DNA from: Herbivorax alkaliphila
GTDB taxonomy: Bacteria; Bacillota; Clostridia; Acetivibrionales; Acetivibrionaceae
Direction: 5' to 3'
DNA: 36,692 nt
Assembly: GCF_030848475.1 (NCBI RefSeq)
Contig: NZ_JAVDDS010000038.1
Location: 1 to 36,692, forward strand
The notes under the pieces were generated by a model. The model ran no database searches and was not told the DNA's origin. It saw nothing but the letters and a program-made list of their open reading frames with translations. This document shows positions 8,301-14,991 of the stretch, one piece after another; within the stretch, counting starts at the first letter, position 1, and the number at the start of each line of letters is the position of its first letter. The position numbers and the translations under genes were made by a program.

Positions 8301-11069
8301 GATATTATTTATGATATCTTAAAAGCACACGAATATTGGAAGTTTAAAAATCTTAAAGTTGATTTGGTGATTATTAATGAGGAAGGAAACAGTTATAATA
8401 ATCCACTTCAGGGACTTTTAAATGATGTGATAAGAGCAAGTCATGCTCACGATATGATAAATAGACCTGGAGGAGTATTTATTTTAAAGAAAAGTAATAT
8501 GAAAAAAGAGGATATTGACTTAATCTGTGCAACTGCAAGAATTGTGCTGGATGGAAGTTTGGGAAATTTGGAAGAACAGCTTATGAAAGAAGAAAAGATA
8601 AGTCTTCCAGAATTTAAACAATTTGAATCTGAGGTTAAAAGTTATGAGAGAAAAACGTTTATCGAGGAGGAAGAACTGAGTTTTTATAACGGAATAGGTG
8701 GATTTGGAAATGGTGGTAAAGAGTATGTGATTCACCTTGAAAAAAATCTTAATACTCCTCTTCCATGGATAAATGTTATATCAAATCAGAAATTTGGTTT
8801 TTTGGTAACAGAGTCGGGTTCAGGATATAGCTGGTATGAAAATAGTCGTGAAAATAAGCTTACTCCTTGGTCAAACGACCCGGTAAGTGATACCCCAGGG
8901 GAAATTCTTTATTTATGTGATAATAGTGATGGAAAAGTGTGGTCAGCTACTCCTTTACCAATACGTAATGACGGGTCTTATAAAATTAAGCATGGCTTTG
9001 GGTATACTGTTTTTGAGCATGAATGCCATGGCATTTGGCATAGCATGGTACAGTTTGTCCCTGTGAGTCACTCTGTAAAAATAAGTATTATGAAAATTAA
9101 AAATACATCTGAAAATGTCAGAAATTTAAGTTTTGTATATTATATAAGACCTGTTCTTGGAGTAAGTGATCAGTTTACTGCTCCACATGTAAACACCAGT
9201 ATGCATGACTTGGGAACTATATTAATAACAAATAATTACAATGAAGAGTTTTCAGATAGAGTTACGTTTGTTGACTCTTCAATAGAGACACGCTCAGTTA
9301 CTGGGGACAGAAGAGAATTTTTTGGTACAGGTGACATCAAAAAACCTGACGGCATAAAACAGGTAGAGTTTTCAGGAAGACTTGGAGCAGGATTAGACCC
9401 CTGTGTTGCTTTGAATGTAAATATCAACCTAAAAGCAGGTGAGGAAAAAGAAATTGTATTTTTATTAGGTGCAGGAAAGTCGGAAGAAGAAGTGAAAAGC
9501 CTTGTAACTAAATATAGAGAAGTTGGGGAAGCTAAAAAAGCTTTTAATGAAGTAAAAGATTTTTGGTCAGAAAAACTTGGGAGAGTGCAGTTTTATACAC
9601 CTGATACTGCAATGGATTATTTACTTAATGGATGGCTTATGTATCAGGTTGTTTCATGCAGGATGTGGACTAGATCGGCATTTTATCAATCAGGAGGGGC
9701 ATATGGTTTTAGGGATCAGCTTCAGGATTCTATGGCAGTTACTCATGTGTGGCCTGATATTACAAAAAATCAAATTCTTCTTCACTCAAAACATCAATTT
9801 TTAGAAGGAGATGTACAACACTGGTGGCATGAAGAAGAATATAAGGGGACAAGAACTAGATTTTCTGATGATCTTTTGTGGATGGCTTATGTTACAGCAG
9901 AATATATAAAAATTACAGAGGATTATGGCATATTATCTGAAAAAACGCCATTTTTAGAAGATGAGCCTTTAAAAGATTTTGAAGATGAAGCCTACCGAAT
10001 ACCTAAAGTGTCTGAAACTGTTGGCACCTTATATGAACACTGTATAAGGGCGATAGATAGGTCTTTGAAATTTGGTGAGAGAGGATTACCTCTGATGGGT
10101 TCAGGTGACTGGAATGACGGTATGAATACAGTTGGAAACAAAGGAGCTGGAGAAAGTGTATGGCTTGGTTGGTTCTTGTATTCTATACTAAATGCCTTTG
10201 CTCCTATTTGTGAAAGAAAAGGGGAAAAAGACAGGGCTAAGAAGTATATTACTTCAGCAAAGAAGATAGCAAAAGCAATAGAAGAGAATGGATGGGATGG
10301 AAGCTGGTACAGGAGAGCCTATTTTGATGATGGAAAACCTTTAGGGTCGGTACAAAACAGTGAGTGCAAGATAGATTCACTGGCACAGACATGGGCTGTA
10401 ATTTCAGGAGGTGGAAGTAAAGAGAGGATTATGTCTGCAATGAACTCTGTTGAAAATTATTTGATTAAAAGAGATGAGGGACTAATAAAACTTCTCACAC
10501 CACCTTTTGATGAGGGAGAACTTGAGCCAGGATATATAAAAAGTTATGTTCCAGGAGTCAGGGAAAATGGAGGACAGTATACTCATGCTGCTGCCTGGGT
10601 GGTTATGGCATATGCTAAAATGGGGGATGGAGAAAAGGCAATGGAGCTTTTTGAGCTGTTAAATCCTATAAATCATTCGAGAACACAAATTGAGTACTCG
10701 AAATATAAAGTAGAACCTTATGTTATGGCGGCAGATGTTTATTCAGTAGAGCCTCATACGGGAAGAGGAGGATGGACCTGGTATACAGGTGCTGCTGGAT
10801 GGATTTACAGAGTAGGTTTTGAATATATCCTTGGATTTAAAAAGAATGGTGAGTCGCTTTTAATTGATCCATGTATACCAAAAAATTGGAGTGGTTTTGA
10901 TATAAAGTATAAATTTAAAGATACCAGCTATGTTATAGAAGTGAAAAATCCTGACAGGGTAAATAAAGGTGTTAAAAAAGTTTTTATAGATAACAAGGAG
11001 ATAGCTAATAAAAAAATATCTCTTGTAAATGACAAAAGGGAACATCATATAGAAGTTATTATGGGCTAG
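2328..11069 (+). CDS. Cyclic beta-1,2-glucan synthase (NdvB/Cgs-like, GT84-GH189-GH94)
   Basis: A giant membrane enzyme of 2913 residues that in the known family polymerises UDP-glucose into beta-1,2-glucan, closes it into a ring and trims chain length by phosphorolysis. Visible order: membrane segment (5-29); further membrane segments near 430-480; glycosyltransferase with LDADT (about 645) and QHRWVRGDW (about 790); more membrane segments (about 840-1000); a middle domain matching the cyclisation (GH189, formerly glycoamylase-like) region, with WGTSESGFYAFD and MAHHQGMSLL (about 1370-1580); two carbohydrate-binding regions; and a C-terminal GH94 domain with GSGDWNDGMN, where D2597 is the likely general acid. 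Length is close to the roughly 2870 residues of Brucella Cgs. Start ATG 2328 follows GGGAG; an in-frame TTG at 2298 lies in the repeat. The export partner (NdvA/Cgt-like ABC transporter) is not in the window. Family identity is firm; whether the product is cyclic is inferred. Confidence 0.9.
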   Translation: MQLYVNIIIILSFIAVVLLWLLLKRNSDRQLIKIRDAALTCDELEEHAREIAYDHNVLRKPDVFNWPVPRMNENYKYIVSVYKMLNEDVQKGIPTTPDAEWLLDNFYIIEEQVKGVRRDLSKDMYLRLPAISSGSLKGYARIYALALELVSHTDGRIDENVLINYINAYQSNNVLTGREIWALAVMIKIAIVENIKYLCEKIEKSQNQRRKVEQIISAFDKENNDISEIINNIDLHLNKKHHVDSTFIEHLSYKLRKMGKNYAHVLRHVDDRLSIKGTSLDEISHKEHREQTQRKGSIGNCIISLKFISTTDWVEVFEALSKVEEILRQDPFGTYPLMDLASRNYYRKRLEELSQLFNVSEIHVAKKAVELSLKEHQNSDSKNIHKGHVGYYIIGKGIKELEKAVGYEKSFFGKAMSFFDSHPTPAYIGGISVIILIILGFTAEYIINKAGYEGSIVYVLLALAAIFIPATDIAVNTVNWMLSHIVKPSFLPKLEMKEGIPEELSTMVVIPALLPDDKRAVELIESLEVYYLANKEKNIYFALVGDYKDSSKENMPGDEKIVDAALSKVSELNKKYGEEGEEIFYFFHRHRQFNERQNKWMGWERKRGALIEFNNMILGSKKTGFSILSRNIEKLPRVKYIITLDADTVLPLGVAKRLIGTMSHPLNRPVVDDKRGLVVEGYGLLQPRIGFEIESVNKSLFSRIFAGEEGIDPYATATSDVYQDLFEEGIFTGKGIYDLTVFQSILEDAIPENAVLSHDLLEGSYVRAGLVTDLELIDGYPAKYSSYAMRQHRWVRGDWQLIPWIFKHIKNQKGDKVRNPLSIVARWKIVDNLRRSVMAPAIMILIILAFSVLPGSVLFWLGVALLSVFFPLITGGIDYIVSKPLSALKSKSYTPAICGLKACLFQQLLQFVFLPYQAYLMVNAILITIVRVFFTKRNMLEWVTALDAEKSLKDSIKSYVIRMRFAILQAIIILGLSMWLKPDAVAVAASLSIIWVVSPYIAYKVSEETVYKKESISKDDILEVRRIARKTWRFFEDFVDKRNNYLPPDNYQEDPPNGVAYRTSPTNIGLGMLSVLAARDFGYIGTVEMYKIVERTVATIEKMEKWNGHLYNWYDTRTLNTLKPAYVSTVDSGNFVGYLITLKEGLIEYLKKPLLDKNFVYGLRDTLGLIQKENDKFYPDTEYLDKFLESDETFLEIDIWINALDRLFYEKKNKREKPDIWKIKTNNMINNFKEEVEKLLSWSSLIGDIPQELTDNNKSKDVKKLIDTILKRLKTYIPLKDLPKEYGEIIIIIEKLEKIMKRNKVKDIKILWIDRLKKSLSTSIENADKLIKGYMGLIERIRKISDDTEFNHLYDKKMQLFSIGYDVQEGSITNSYYDLIGSEARQTSYIAIARGEVEEQHWFKLGRTLTQIDSYKGMVSWSGTMFEYLMPLLIMKRNKNTLMDETYSFVVRSQKKYGKQRNVPWGTSESGFYAFDIDLNYQYKAFGVPWLGLKRGLVEDMVVAPYATMLAIQVDPAGSIKNLKKLDREGANGSFGFYEALDYTPERLPMGEKRGIVKSYMAHHQGMSLLSLDNWINDNIMQNRFHKDPVVEAAKLLLQEKVPANIVFTKENKEKVIPFKDVVYEEEDSHREYEKPNPVLPRVHILSNGSYSVMVTDKGTGYSRCKNLDITRWREDVVLDSYGMLFYFRDTKKDEAWSSSYNLYGKKPDNYKVSFISGEARFFRQDGNIDTLTQVAVSASDNAEIRKVTLTNHEKDSCVMEITSYFELVLAPHGSDVAHPAFSNLFIRTEFVSEYNSIIASRRPRMEGEKTLWVANTLSVDGEVVGGVQFDTNRLQFLGRGRNISDPVVLEPNKPLTNSAGPVLDPVMSLRQMVKIEPESSVKISFVTILADSRDELLEKLEKYSSQGVISEEFDLALTRSRVEARYLNLKAKEIEFYQELMPHILFISPGQRLRSKCILDNKKGQSALWAYGISGDIPIVLVMLDKTDDIDIIYDILKAHEYWKFKNLKVDLVIINEEGNSYNNPLQGLLNDVIRASHAHDMINRPGGVFILKKSNMKKEDIDLICATARIVLDGSLGNLEEQLMKEEKISLPEFKQFESEVKSYERKTFIEEEELSFYNGIGGFGNGGKEYVIHLEKNLNTPLPWINVISNQKFGFLVTESGSGYSWYENSRENKLTPWSNDPVSDTPGEILYLCDNSDGKVWSATPLPIRNDGSYKIKHGFGYTVFEHECHGIWHSMVQFVPVSHSVKISIMKIKNTSENVRNLSFVYYIRPVLGVSDQFTAPHVNTSMHDLGTILITNNYNEEFSDRVTFVDSSIETRSVTGDRREFFGTGDIKKPDGIKQVEFSGRLGAGLDPCVALNVNINLKAGEEKEIVFLLGAGKSEEEVKSLVTKYREVGEAKKAFNEVKDFWSEKLGRVQFYTPDTAMDYLLNGWLMYQVVSCRMWTRSAFYQSGGAYGFRDQLQDSMAVTHVWPDITKNQILLHSKHQFLEGDVQHWWHEEEYKGTRTRFSDDLLWMAYVTAEYIKITEDYGILSEKTPFLEDEPLKDFEDEAYRIPKVSETVGTLYEHCIRAIDRSLKFGERGLPLMGSGDWNDGMNTVGNKGAGESVWLGWFLYSILNAFAPICERKGEKDRAKKYITSAKKIAKAIEENGWDGSWYRRAYFDDGKPLGSVQNSECKIDSLAQTWAVISGGGSKERIMSAMNSVENYLIKRDEGLIKLLTPPFDEGELEPGYIKSYVPGVRENGGQYTHAAAWVVMAYAKMGDGEKAMELFELLNPINHSRTQIEYSKYKVEPYVMAADVYSVEPHTGRGGWTWYTGAAGWIYRVGFEYILGFKKNGESLLIDPCIPKNWSGFDIKYKFKDTSYVIEVKNPDRVNKGVKKVFIDNKEIANKKISLVNDKREHHIEVIMG

Positions 11070-11106
11070 AGTTATTGTTATAGAAAACAGAATCTTAGAA
11101 TGTAAT

Positions 11107-11145
11107 AAGGGAAGCACATTGATTGTCCATGTGTTTCCCTTTTAT
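11107..11145 (+). terminator. Intrinsic terminator after the glucan synthase
   Basis: A 13-base-pair stem (11107-11119 with 11129-11141, one G-U pair) with a nine-base loop is followed by a short T stretch. It lies about 40 bases after the stop codon. Confidence 0.7.
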
Positions 11146-11150
11146 GTATC

Positions 11151-11168
11151 CAACTTCTAACCTCCAAG
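11151..11168 (-). repeat. Short inverted copy of the heptamer repeat
   Basis: CCAACTTCTAACCTCCAA is the reverse complement of TTGGAGGTTAGAAGTTGG, the same word family as the array at 2266-2307. The two copies therefore flank the glucan synthase gene in opposite orientation. Short, so chance is possible. Confidence 0.45.
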
Positions 11169-11203
11169 ATCTACCATAAGTTGACAGCCTTATTTTTTAC
11201 ACC

Positions 11204-11232
11204 TAGACTTTTTAAGTAAATAACTTTATAAT
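11204..11232 (+). promoter_or_regulatory. Promoter of the first paralogous membrane protein
   Basis: TAGACT (11204-11209), a 17-base spacer and a perfect TATAAT (11227-11232), followed by GTAATGAGAATTTG. The same arrangement recurs before the second paralog at 12181. Confidence 0.7.
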
Positions 11233-11270
11233 GTAATGAGAATTTGTATTAATAAAAAGGGGAAGGTTTT

Positions 11271-12107
11271 ATGGAATATTTAGAAAATGCTTTTAAATTT
11301 TTTGGGAAGTATATGTTATTAATTGTGCCTTTACTTATTATAAGTATTGTTAGAAGCATAATGAGTGCTCCAGGGTTTGAAAAAATAGACGAGGCATTAA
11401 ACGAGATGTCGGATCTTGTTATAGCAAAGGGAGATATTGCAGGTATTGATTTTCATGGAGTAGTGGTTCAGTTGGCTCCAAGTTTTGATTTAATTATACA
11501 TTCTTTTCTTTTAGCATTATTGTTAAGTCTTTTTGTTTTACCTGCAACATATGGAATGATTATTAAAGGTTACGAAACTGGCAAAACGGGGTTGGGAGCT
11601 TTTTTTACTTCATTTAAAAAATATTTTTTAAAGTATATGAAGTATTTTCTTGGGGTAGTGCTCTTTTTTGTTGTAGTAGGTGTTATTTTATTTTTTGTTC
11701 TTCTTATGTTTGCTATTTTATTTTCTATCAACTTGTTATTGGGCTTAATATTTTTAGCTATTGTCGCTATTGTAGCATTGATAATGTTTTGTGCATTGTT
11801 CAACATTTTGAATATTTGGTTTATAGCTATGGCATGGGATAATATGAAGGTTTTTTCAGCAATGTCTAAATCCTACGAATTGGTTAAGTCATATTTTTGG
11901 TCCAGCGTTGGAATAACTTTTACTATTGGATTTTTATATATTACTATAAATGCATTGATAGGTGGCGTATTAGAAGCTATTTTTATAGTTGGACCAGTTG
12001 TTAAGAGCTTTTTTGCTGTTATGTGTATTTATGTCCTAATAGTTTTTGGGTTTGAAATATATAGAGATAGAACAAATAAAGAGACTGCACAGAGGGATTA
12101 TCTTTAG
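11271..12107 (+). CDS. Polytopic membrane protein, paralog A (unknown function)
   Basis: A 278-residue very hydrophobic protein. It begins MEYLENAFKFFGKYMLL and has a first membrane segment (about 13-31), an extracellular or loop segment to about 70, then about five further membrane segments, ending in FGFEIYRDRTNKE. It resembles uncharacterised clostridial membrane proteins of the YciC/DUF975-like sort, but I cannot assign a family firmly. It is clearly paralogous to the next gene: same N-terminus (ENxFKFFGKY), same LPATYGxI motif near 90, same KSYFWxxxGIT motif near 205 and same YRD tail. It has its own promoter and a purine-rich site (GGGGAAGG) before the ATG. No catalytic residues are evident. 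Confidence 0.7.
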   Translation: MEYLENAFKFFGKYMLLIVPLLIISIVRSIMSAPGFEKIDEALNEMSDLVIAKGDIAGIDFHGVVVQLAPSFDLIIHSFLLALLLSLFVLPATYGMIIKGYETGKTGLGAFFTSFKKYFLKYMKYFLGVVLFFVVVGVILFFVLLMFAILFSINLLLGLIFLAIVAIVALIMFCALFNILNIWFIAMAWDNMKVFSAMSKSYELVKSYFWSSVGITFTIGFLYITINALIGGVLEAIFIVGPVVKSFFAVMCIYVLIVFGFEIYRDRTNKETAQRDYL

Positions 12108-12180
12108 TCTTTAAGTAAACTTTTTTCATGAAAGTTTAGTTATAAAAGTCTGTCGTAGAGAATAGACTTAACCATTAAAC

Positions 12181-12209
12181 TAGACATTAAAGATAAATTG
12201 CTTTATAAT
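12181..12209 (+). promoter_or_regulatory. Promoter of the second paralogous membrane protein
   Basis: TAGACA (12181-12186), 17-base spacer, TATAAT (12204-12209), followed by GTAATTAAAATTTG. It is nearly identical in layout and flanks to 11204-11232, so the duplication that made the two genes included the promoter. Confidence 0.7.
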
Positions 12210-12253
12210 GTAATTAAAATTTGCAGTAAAAAATTATTAAGGGAGGATTTTAT

Positions 12254-13099
12254 ATGAGGTTTTTGGAAAATTCATTTAAGTTTTTTGGAAAATACATAAT
12301 TTTTGCAATACCTTTGTTTGTGATTTATGCAATTCAGTCTTTGATGGTGGCTCCAGGGCTTGAAGAGCTTAGCATTTTTTTAGAAAGTAATATGGACGCC
12401 TTGAACGTTAATAATCCAGAGTTTTTTGAAGAATTAATTACGCAACAGGGATTTCCAGAACTGGATGGATTGATGAGTTCCTCTATTATAGTTACTATTT
12501 TACTTTTGTTTGTTATGCCTGCTACCTATGGAATTATAAATAGAATTTATTCAAATGGAAGTGCAAGTTTTGGAGACTTTTTTATAGAGATGAAGAACAA
12601 TGTTTTAAAATATTTTTTGTATATTTTAGCTCTAATAGTTTTCTATATAGTCATTGGTTTAATAGTAGCTCTAGTTTCAATGATTCTTGGCATTGTAGCA
12701 GGTGTTGCATTACCATTAGCGATTTTATTTGGAATAATGATGTTTTTTGGGATTATTATACTTTTTGTTTTTGTAATGAATGTTACAGTTATGGGATTTA
12801 CTGCGGTAGTGACAGATAAAATAGGAGTGTTTGGGGGGATATCCAAGGCTATGTCGGTGGTAAAATCATATTTTTGGCCAATAATCGGTATAACACTGCT
12901 TATAAGTGTTGGATCTACTATTGCATCTGTTGTAGTGATGTTTGTACCAATTACTCAAGTTGCACTTATCCTTTCAGCAGCTTTATCAGCTATAGTTATT
13001 TTTATTTTCATTGTTTTTACTTTTGAGGTTTATAGAGATAAAACAGAAAAAAATGTAATGACTAAAGATGATATACCGGATGCTTCTGAATATATGTAA
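12254..13099 (+). CDS. Polytopic membrane protein, paralog B (unknown function)
   Basis: A 281-residue hydrophobic protein, paralogous to the preceding gene. It starts MRFLENSFKFFGKYIIF, carries VMPATYGIINR (about 94-104), KSYFWPIIGITLL and a cytoplasmic-looking charged tail (FEVYRDKTEKN). Roughly six membrane segments are visible. GGGAGG precedes the ATG at a normal distance. Having its own promoter, it can be expressed separately from paralog A. Function is unknown. A role as a pair in the membrane, for example as a hetero-oligomer, is only a guess from tandem duplication. Confidence 0.7.
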   Translation: MRFLENSFKFFGKYIIFAIPLFVIYAIQSLMVAPGLEELSIFLESNMDALNVNNPEFFEELITQQGFPELDGLMSSSIIVTILLLFVMPATYGIINRIYSNGSASFGDFFIEMKNNVLKYFLYILALIVFYIVIGLIVALVSMILGIVAGVALPLAILFGIMMFFGIIILFVFVMNVTVMGFTAVVTDKIGVFGGISKAMSVVKSYFWPIIGITLLISVGSTIASVVVMFVPITQVALILSAALSAIVIFIFIVFTFEVYRDKTEKNVMTKDDIPDASEYM

Positions 13100-13114
13100 A
13101 AAATAAAAATATAT

Positions 13115-13163
13115 ACATAATTAAAAGACTCCACCTTACAATGGTGGAGTCTTTTAATTATGT
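13115..13163. terminator. Bidirectional terminator between convergent genes
   Basis: A perfect 21-base-pair stem (13115-13135 with 13143-13163) with a seven-base loop has A-rich and T-rich outer arms on both sides. It separates paralog B (plus) from the DUF3810 gene (minus) and overlaps the last codons of the latter. Confidence 0.88.
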
Positions 13164-14245
13164 TCTCTATATTCTGCAATTAAAAGATCCACCATTCTCC
13201 CATAACTTTTAACGCCATCACTTTGCATATTGGATTTAAGATATGCATCGTTTATCGAAGAAGAAATTTCCCTTGCAGGAGTTTCATATTGTTGCCAATA
13301 TTCACTAATTGCATTAATATCTCTTAATATTCCGTCGCTAAAGTTTTCTCTAAGTTTCCAGTATTTTTCACGGTCGTGGGTGTAAAGGGCATTAGAGGCA
13401 TATCTTAATGCAGAGAAGATACCTGAATATTGAAAGTCTACATCAGGGTGAAATTTACAGGCAATATATCCTATAAAATTGGCTTCATCTTCCCGAGCAA
13501 ACCCTATTTGGTGAGCAATTTCATGGCAGGTTGTAAATGGGATTCCAGGATGGGGTACATCGATATTTACATTTGCTTCACCTGTAAATACAGAATATAT
13601 TCCACCAATACCTAAATAAGATAGCACCTCAGAGTAAATTACACCTTTAGGTCTTCCATAGTTTTTATAATTAAGGTTAGGGTAAACCTTTTGAGCATTT
13701 TCATAGCCCTTGTGTGCTCTTTTAAGAGCAGAATTCATGTCTGTAGATAGTATCATAATTCCATTTTCATCCTCATCAACTAATTCTCTTAATTGATTTG
13801 CCTTTGTTAAAAGATTTTCGCATACCTCAGCCAGTTCTTGGGTAGTGGCGGGACTAGTATCTAAGTTTGAAGTTGCACTAAATGGAAGTCTTTGGTAATT
13901 AATGCCCCACAACAACATAAAGGAAAAATATGTTATGCTTGCAATGACAAGAATGTTTACAAATACATTTCCAAGGATTTTAAAGATGTTTGAAGGAGTC
14001 TTAATTGCTTTGATTATTAACATTATAAATTTTACAAGAAAAAATACAACAATTGATATAATAAGTAATTCTACAATGGATATAGGGATAAACCCTGTCA
14101 GGAGACTGAAAAATCTGGCTATAGCCTTAAACACACCATTAGAGTAAATTTTTTCAACAATACCTGGTGTGAATGATGAAAGAAAAAAAATTAGATATCC
14201 TAAAGGAGCAAGGAGTATTAATTGTATTTTTTTAATATTTTTCAT
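13154..14245 (-). CDS. DUF3810 family membrane-anchored putative zinc metallopeptidase
   Basis: A 363-residue protein with three N-terminal membrane segments (about 7-25, 50-78 and 95-114) and a soluble C-terminal domain. That domain has HEIAHQIGFAREDEAN at 241-256, a HExxH zinc motif (H241, E242, H245) with a downstream glutamate (E252 or E254) as likely third ligand. This is the pattern of DUF3810 proteins. No substrate is known for the family. It is last on the minus strand after clpS-clpA-aat, 49 bases behind aat, so probably co-transcribed. That proximity to a degradation operon fits a protease but does not prove a joint role. Proteolytic activity is inferred from the motif. Confidence 0.85.
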   Translation of the reverse strand: MKNIKKIQLILLAPLGYLIFFLSSFTPGIVEKIYSNGVFKAIARFFSLLTGFIPISIVELLIISIVVFFLVKFIMLIIKAIKTPSNIFKILGNVFVNILVIASITYFSFMLLWGINYQRLPFSATSNLDTSPATTQELAEVCENLLTKANQLRELVDEDENGIMILSTDMNSALKRAHKGYENAQKVYPNLNYKNYGRPKGVIYSEVLSYLGIGGIYSVFTGEANVNIDVPHPGIPFTTCHEIAHQIGFAREDEANFIGYIACKFHPDVDFQYSGIFSALRYASNALYTHDREKYWKLRENFSDGILRDINAISEYWQQYETPAREISSSINDAYLKSNMQSDGVKSYGRMVDLLIAEYREHN

Positions 14246-14294
14246 AATAAAAAATTCCTCTCTTTGTTTAGCTTAGCTAAACGAGTTTACTAAG

Positions 14295-14978
14295 TTATAC
14301 ATTAAAAAGTTCACTCCAATTGCCTGTGTAGGTTTTATGAAGTAGCCCGTATTTGAGGTGATTTAAAAATTCATCTCTCGAAATGTTTACAGCACCTAAA
14401 GATTCAAGATGCTTAGAATAAATCTGACAGTCTATCAATTGAAAATTTTTTTTACAAAGTTCTTGACACAAGAGAATCAGTGCTGTTTTAGAAGCATTAT
14501 CCATTTTAGAGAACATAGACTCTCCAAAAAAACAATTTCCTATTGATACTCCGTAAAGTCCTCCTACAAGAGAATTTTCATACCATACTTCAACTGAGTG
14601 AGCAAAACCTAATTTGTAAAGCATAACATAGCTTTCTATTATTTCGCTGGTAATCCAAGTGTTGTCTATTCTTAGGTTTGCACACATTGAAATTACTTCT
14701 TCAAAGGAAGTATCAAAGGTAACACTATATAAATTTTTTCTTAAAAACTTTTTCATTGATTTAGAAATTTTTATGTCCTGAGGAAAAAGTACAAATCTAG
14801 GGTCAGGGGACCACCAGATTATAGGATCATCTTCAGAAAACCAAGGAAAAATTCCGTTTTCATAAGCCAAGAGGAGACGTTCAACACTTAAGTCTCCTCC
14901 TATGGCCAAAATACCATCTTCACTAGCTAAAGAAGGATGGGGAAAAATTATATCTTCTGTAAGTTGAAAAATTGGCAT
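14295..14978 (-). CDS. aat: Leucyl/phenylalanyl-tRNA--protein transferase
   Basis: Aat transfers Leu or Phe from charged tRNA to proteins with N-terminal Lys or Arg, creating a primary N-degron for ClpS-ClpA-ClpP. The 227-residue product is full length and carries the family signatures [33 protein letters not shown] and [19 protein letters not shown]. Its ATG lies 13 bases after the clpA stop, with GGGATGAT as a probable ribosome site, so the two are coupled. It sits directly with the genes for the adaptor and unfoldase that act on its products. Confidence 0.95.
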   Translation of the reverse strand: MPIFQLTEDIIFPHPSLASEDGILAIGGDLSVERLLLAYENGIFPWFSEDDPIIWWSPDPRFVLFPQDIKISKSMKKFLRKNLYSVTFDTSFEEVISMCANLRIDNTWITSEIIESYVMLYKLGFAHSVEVWYENSLVGGLYGVSIGNCFFGESMFSKMDNASKTALILLCQELCKKNFQLIDCQIYSKHLESLGAVNISRDEFLNHLKYGLLHKTYTGNWSELFNV

Positions 14979-14991
14979 CTTTATATCATCC

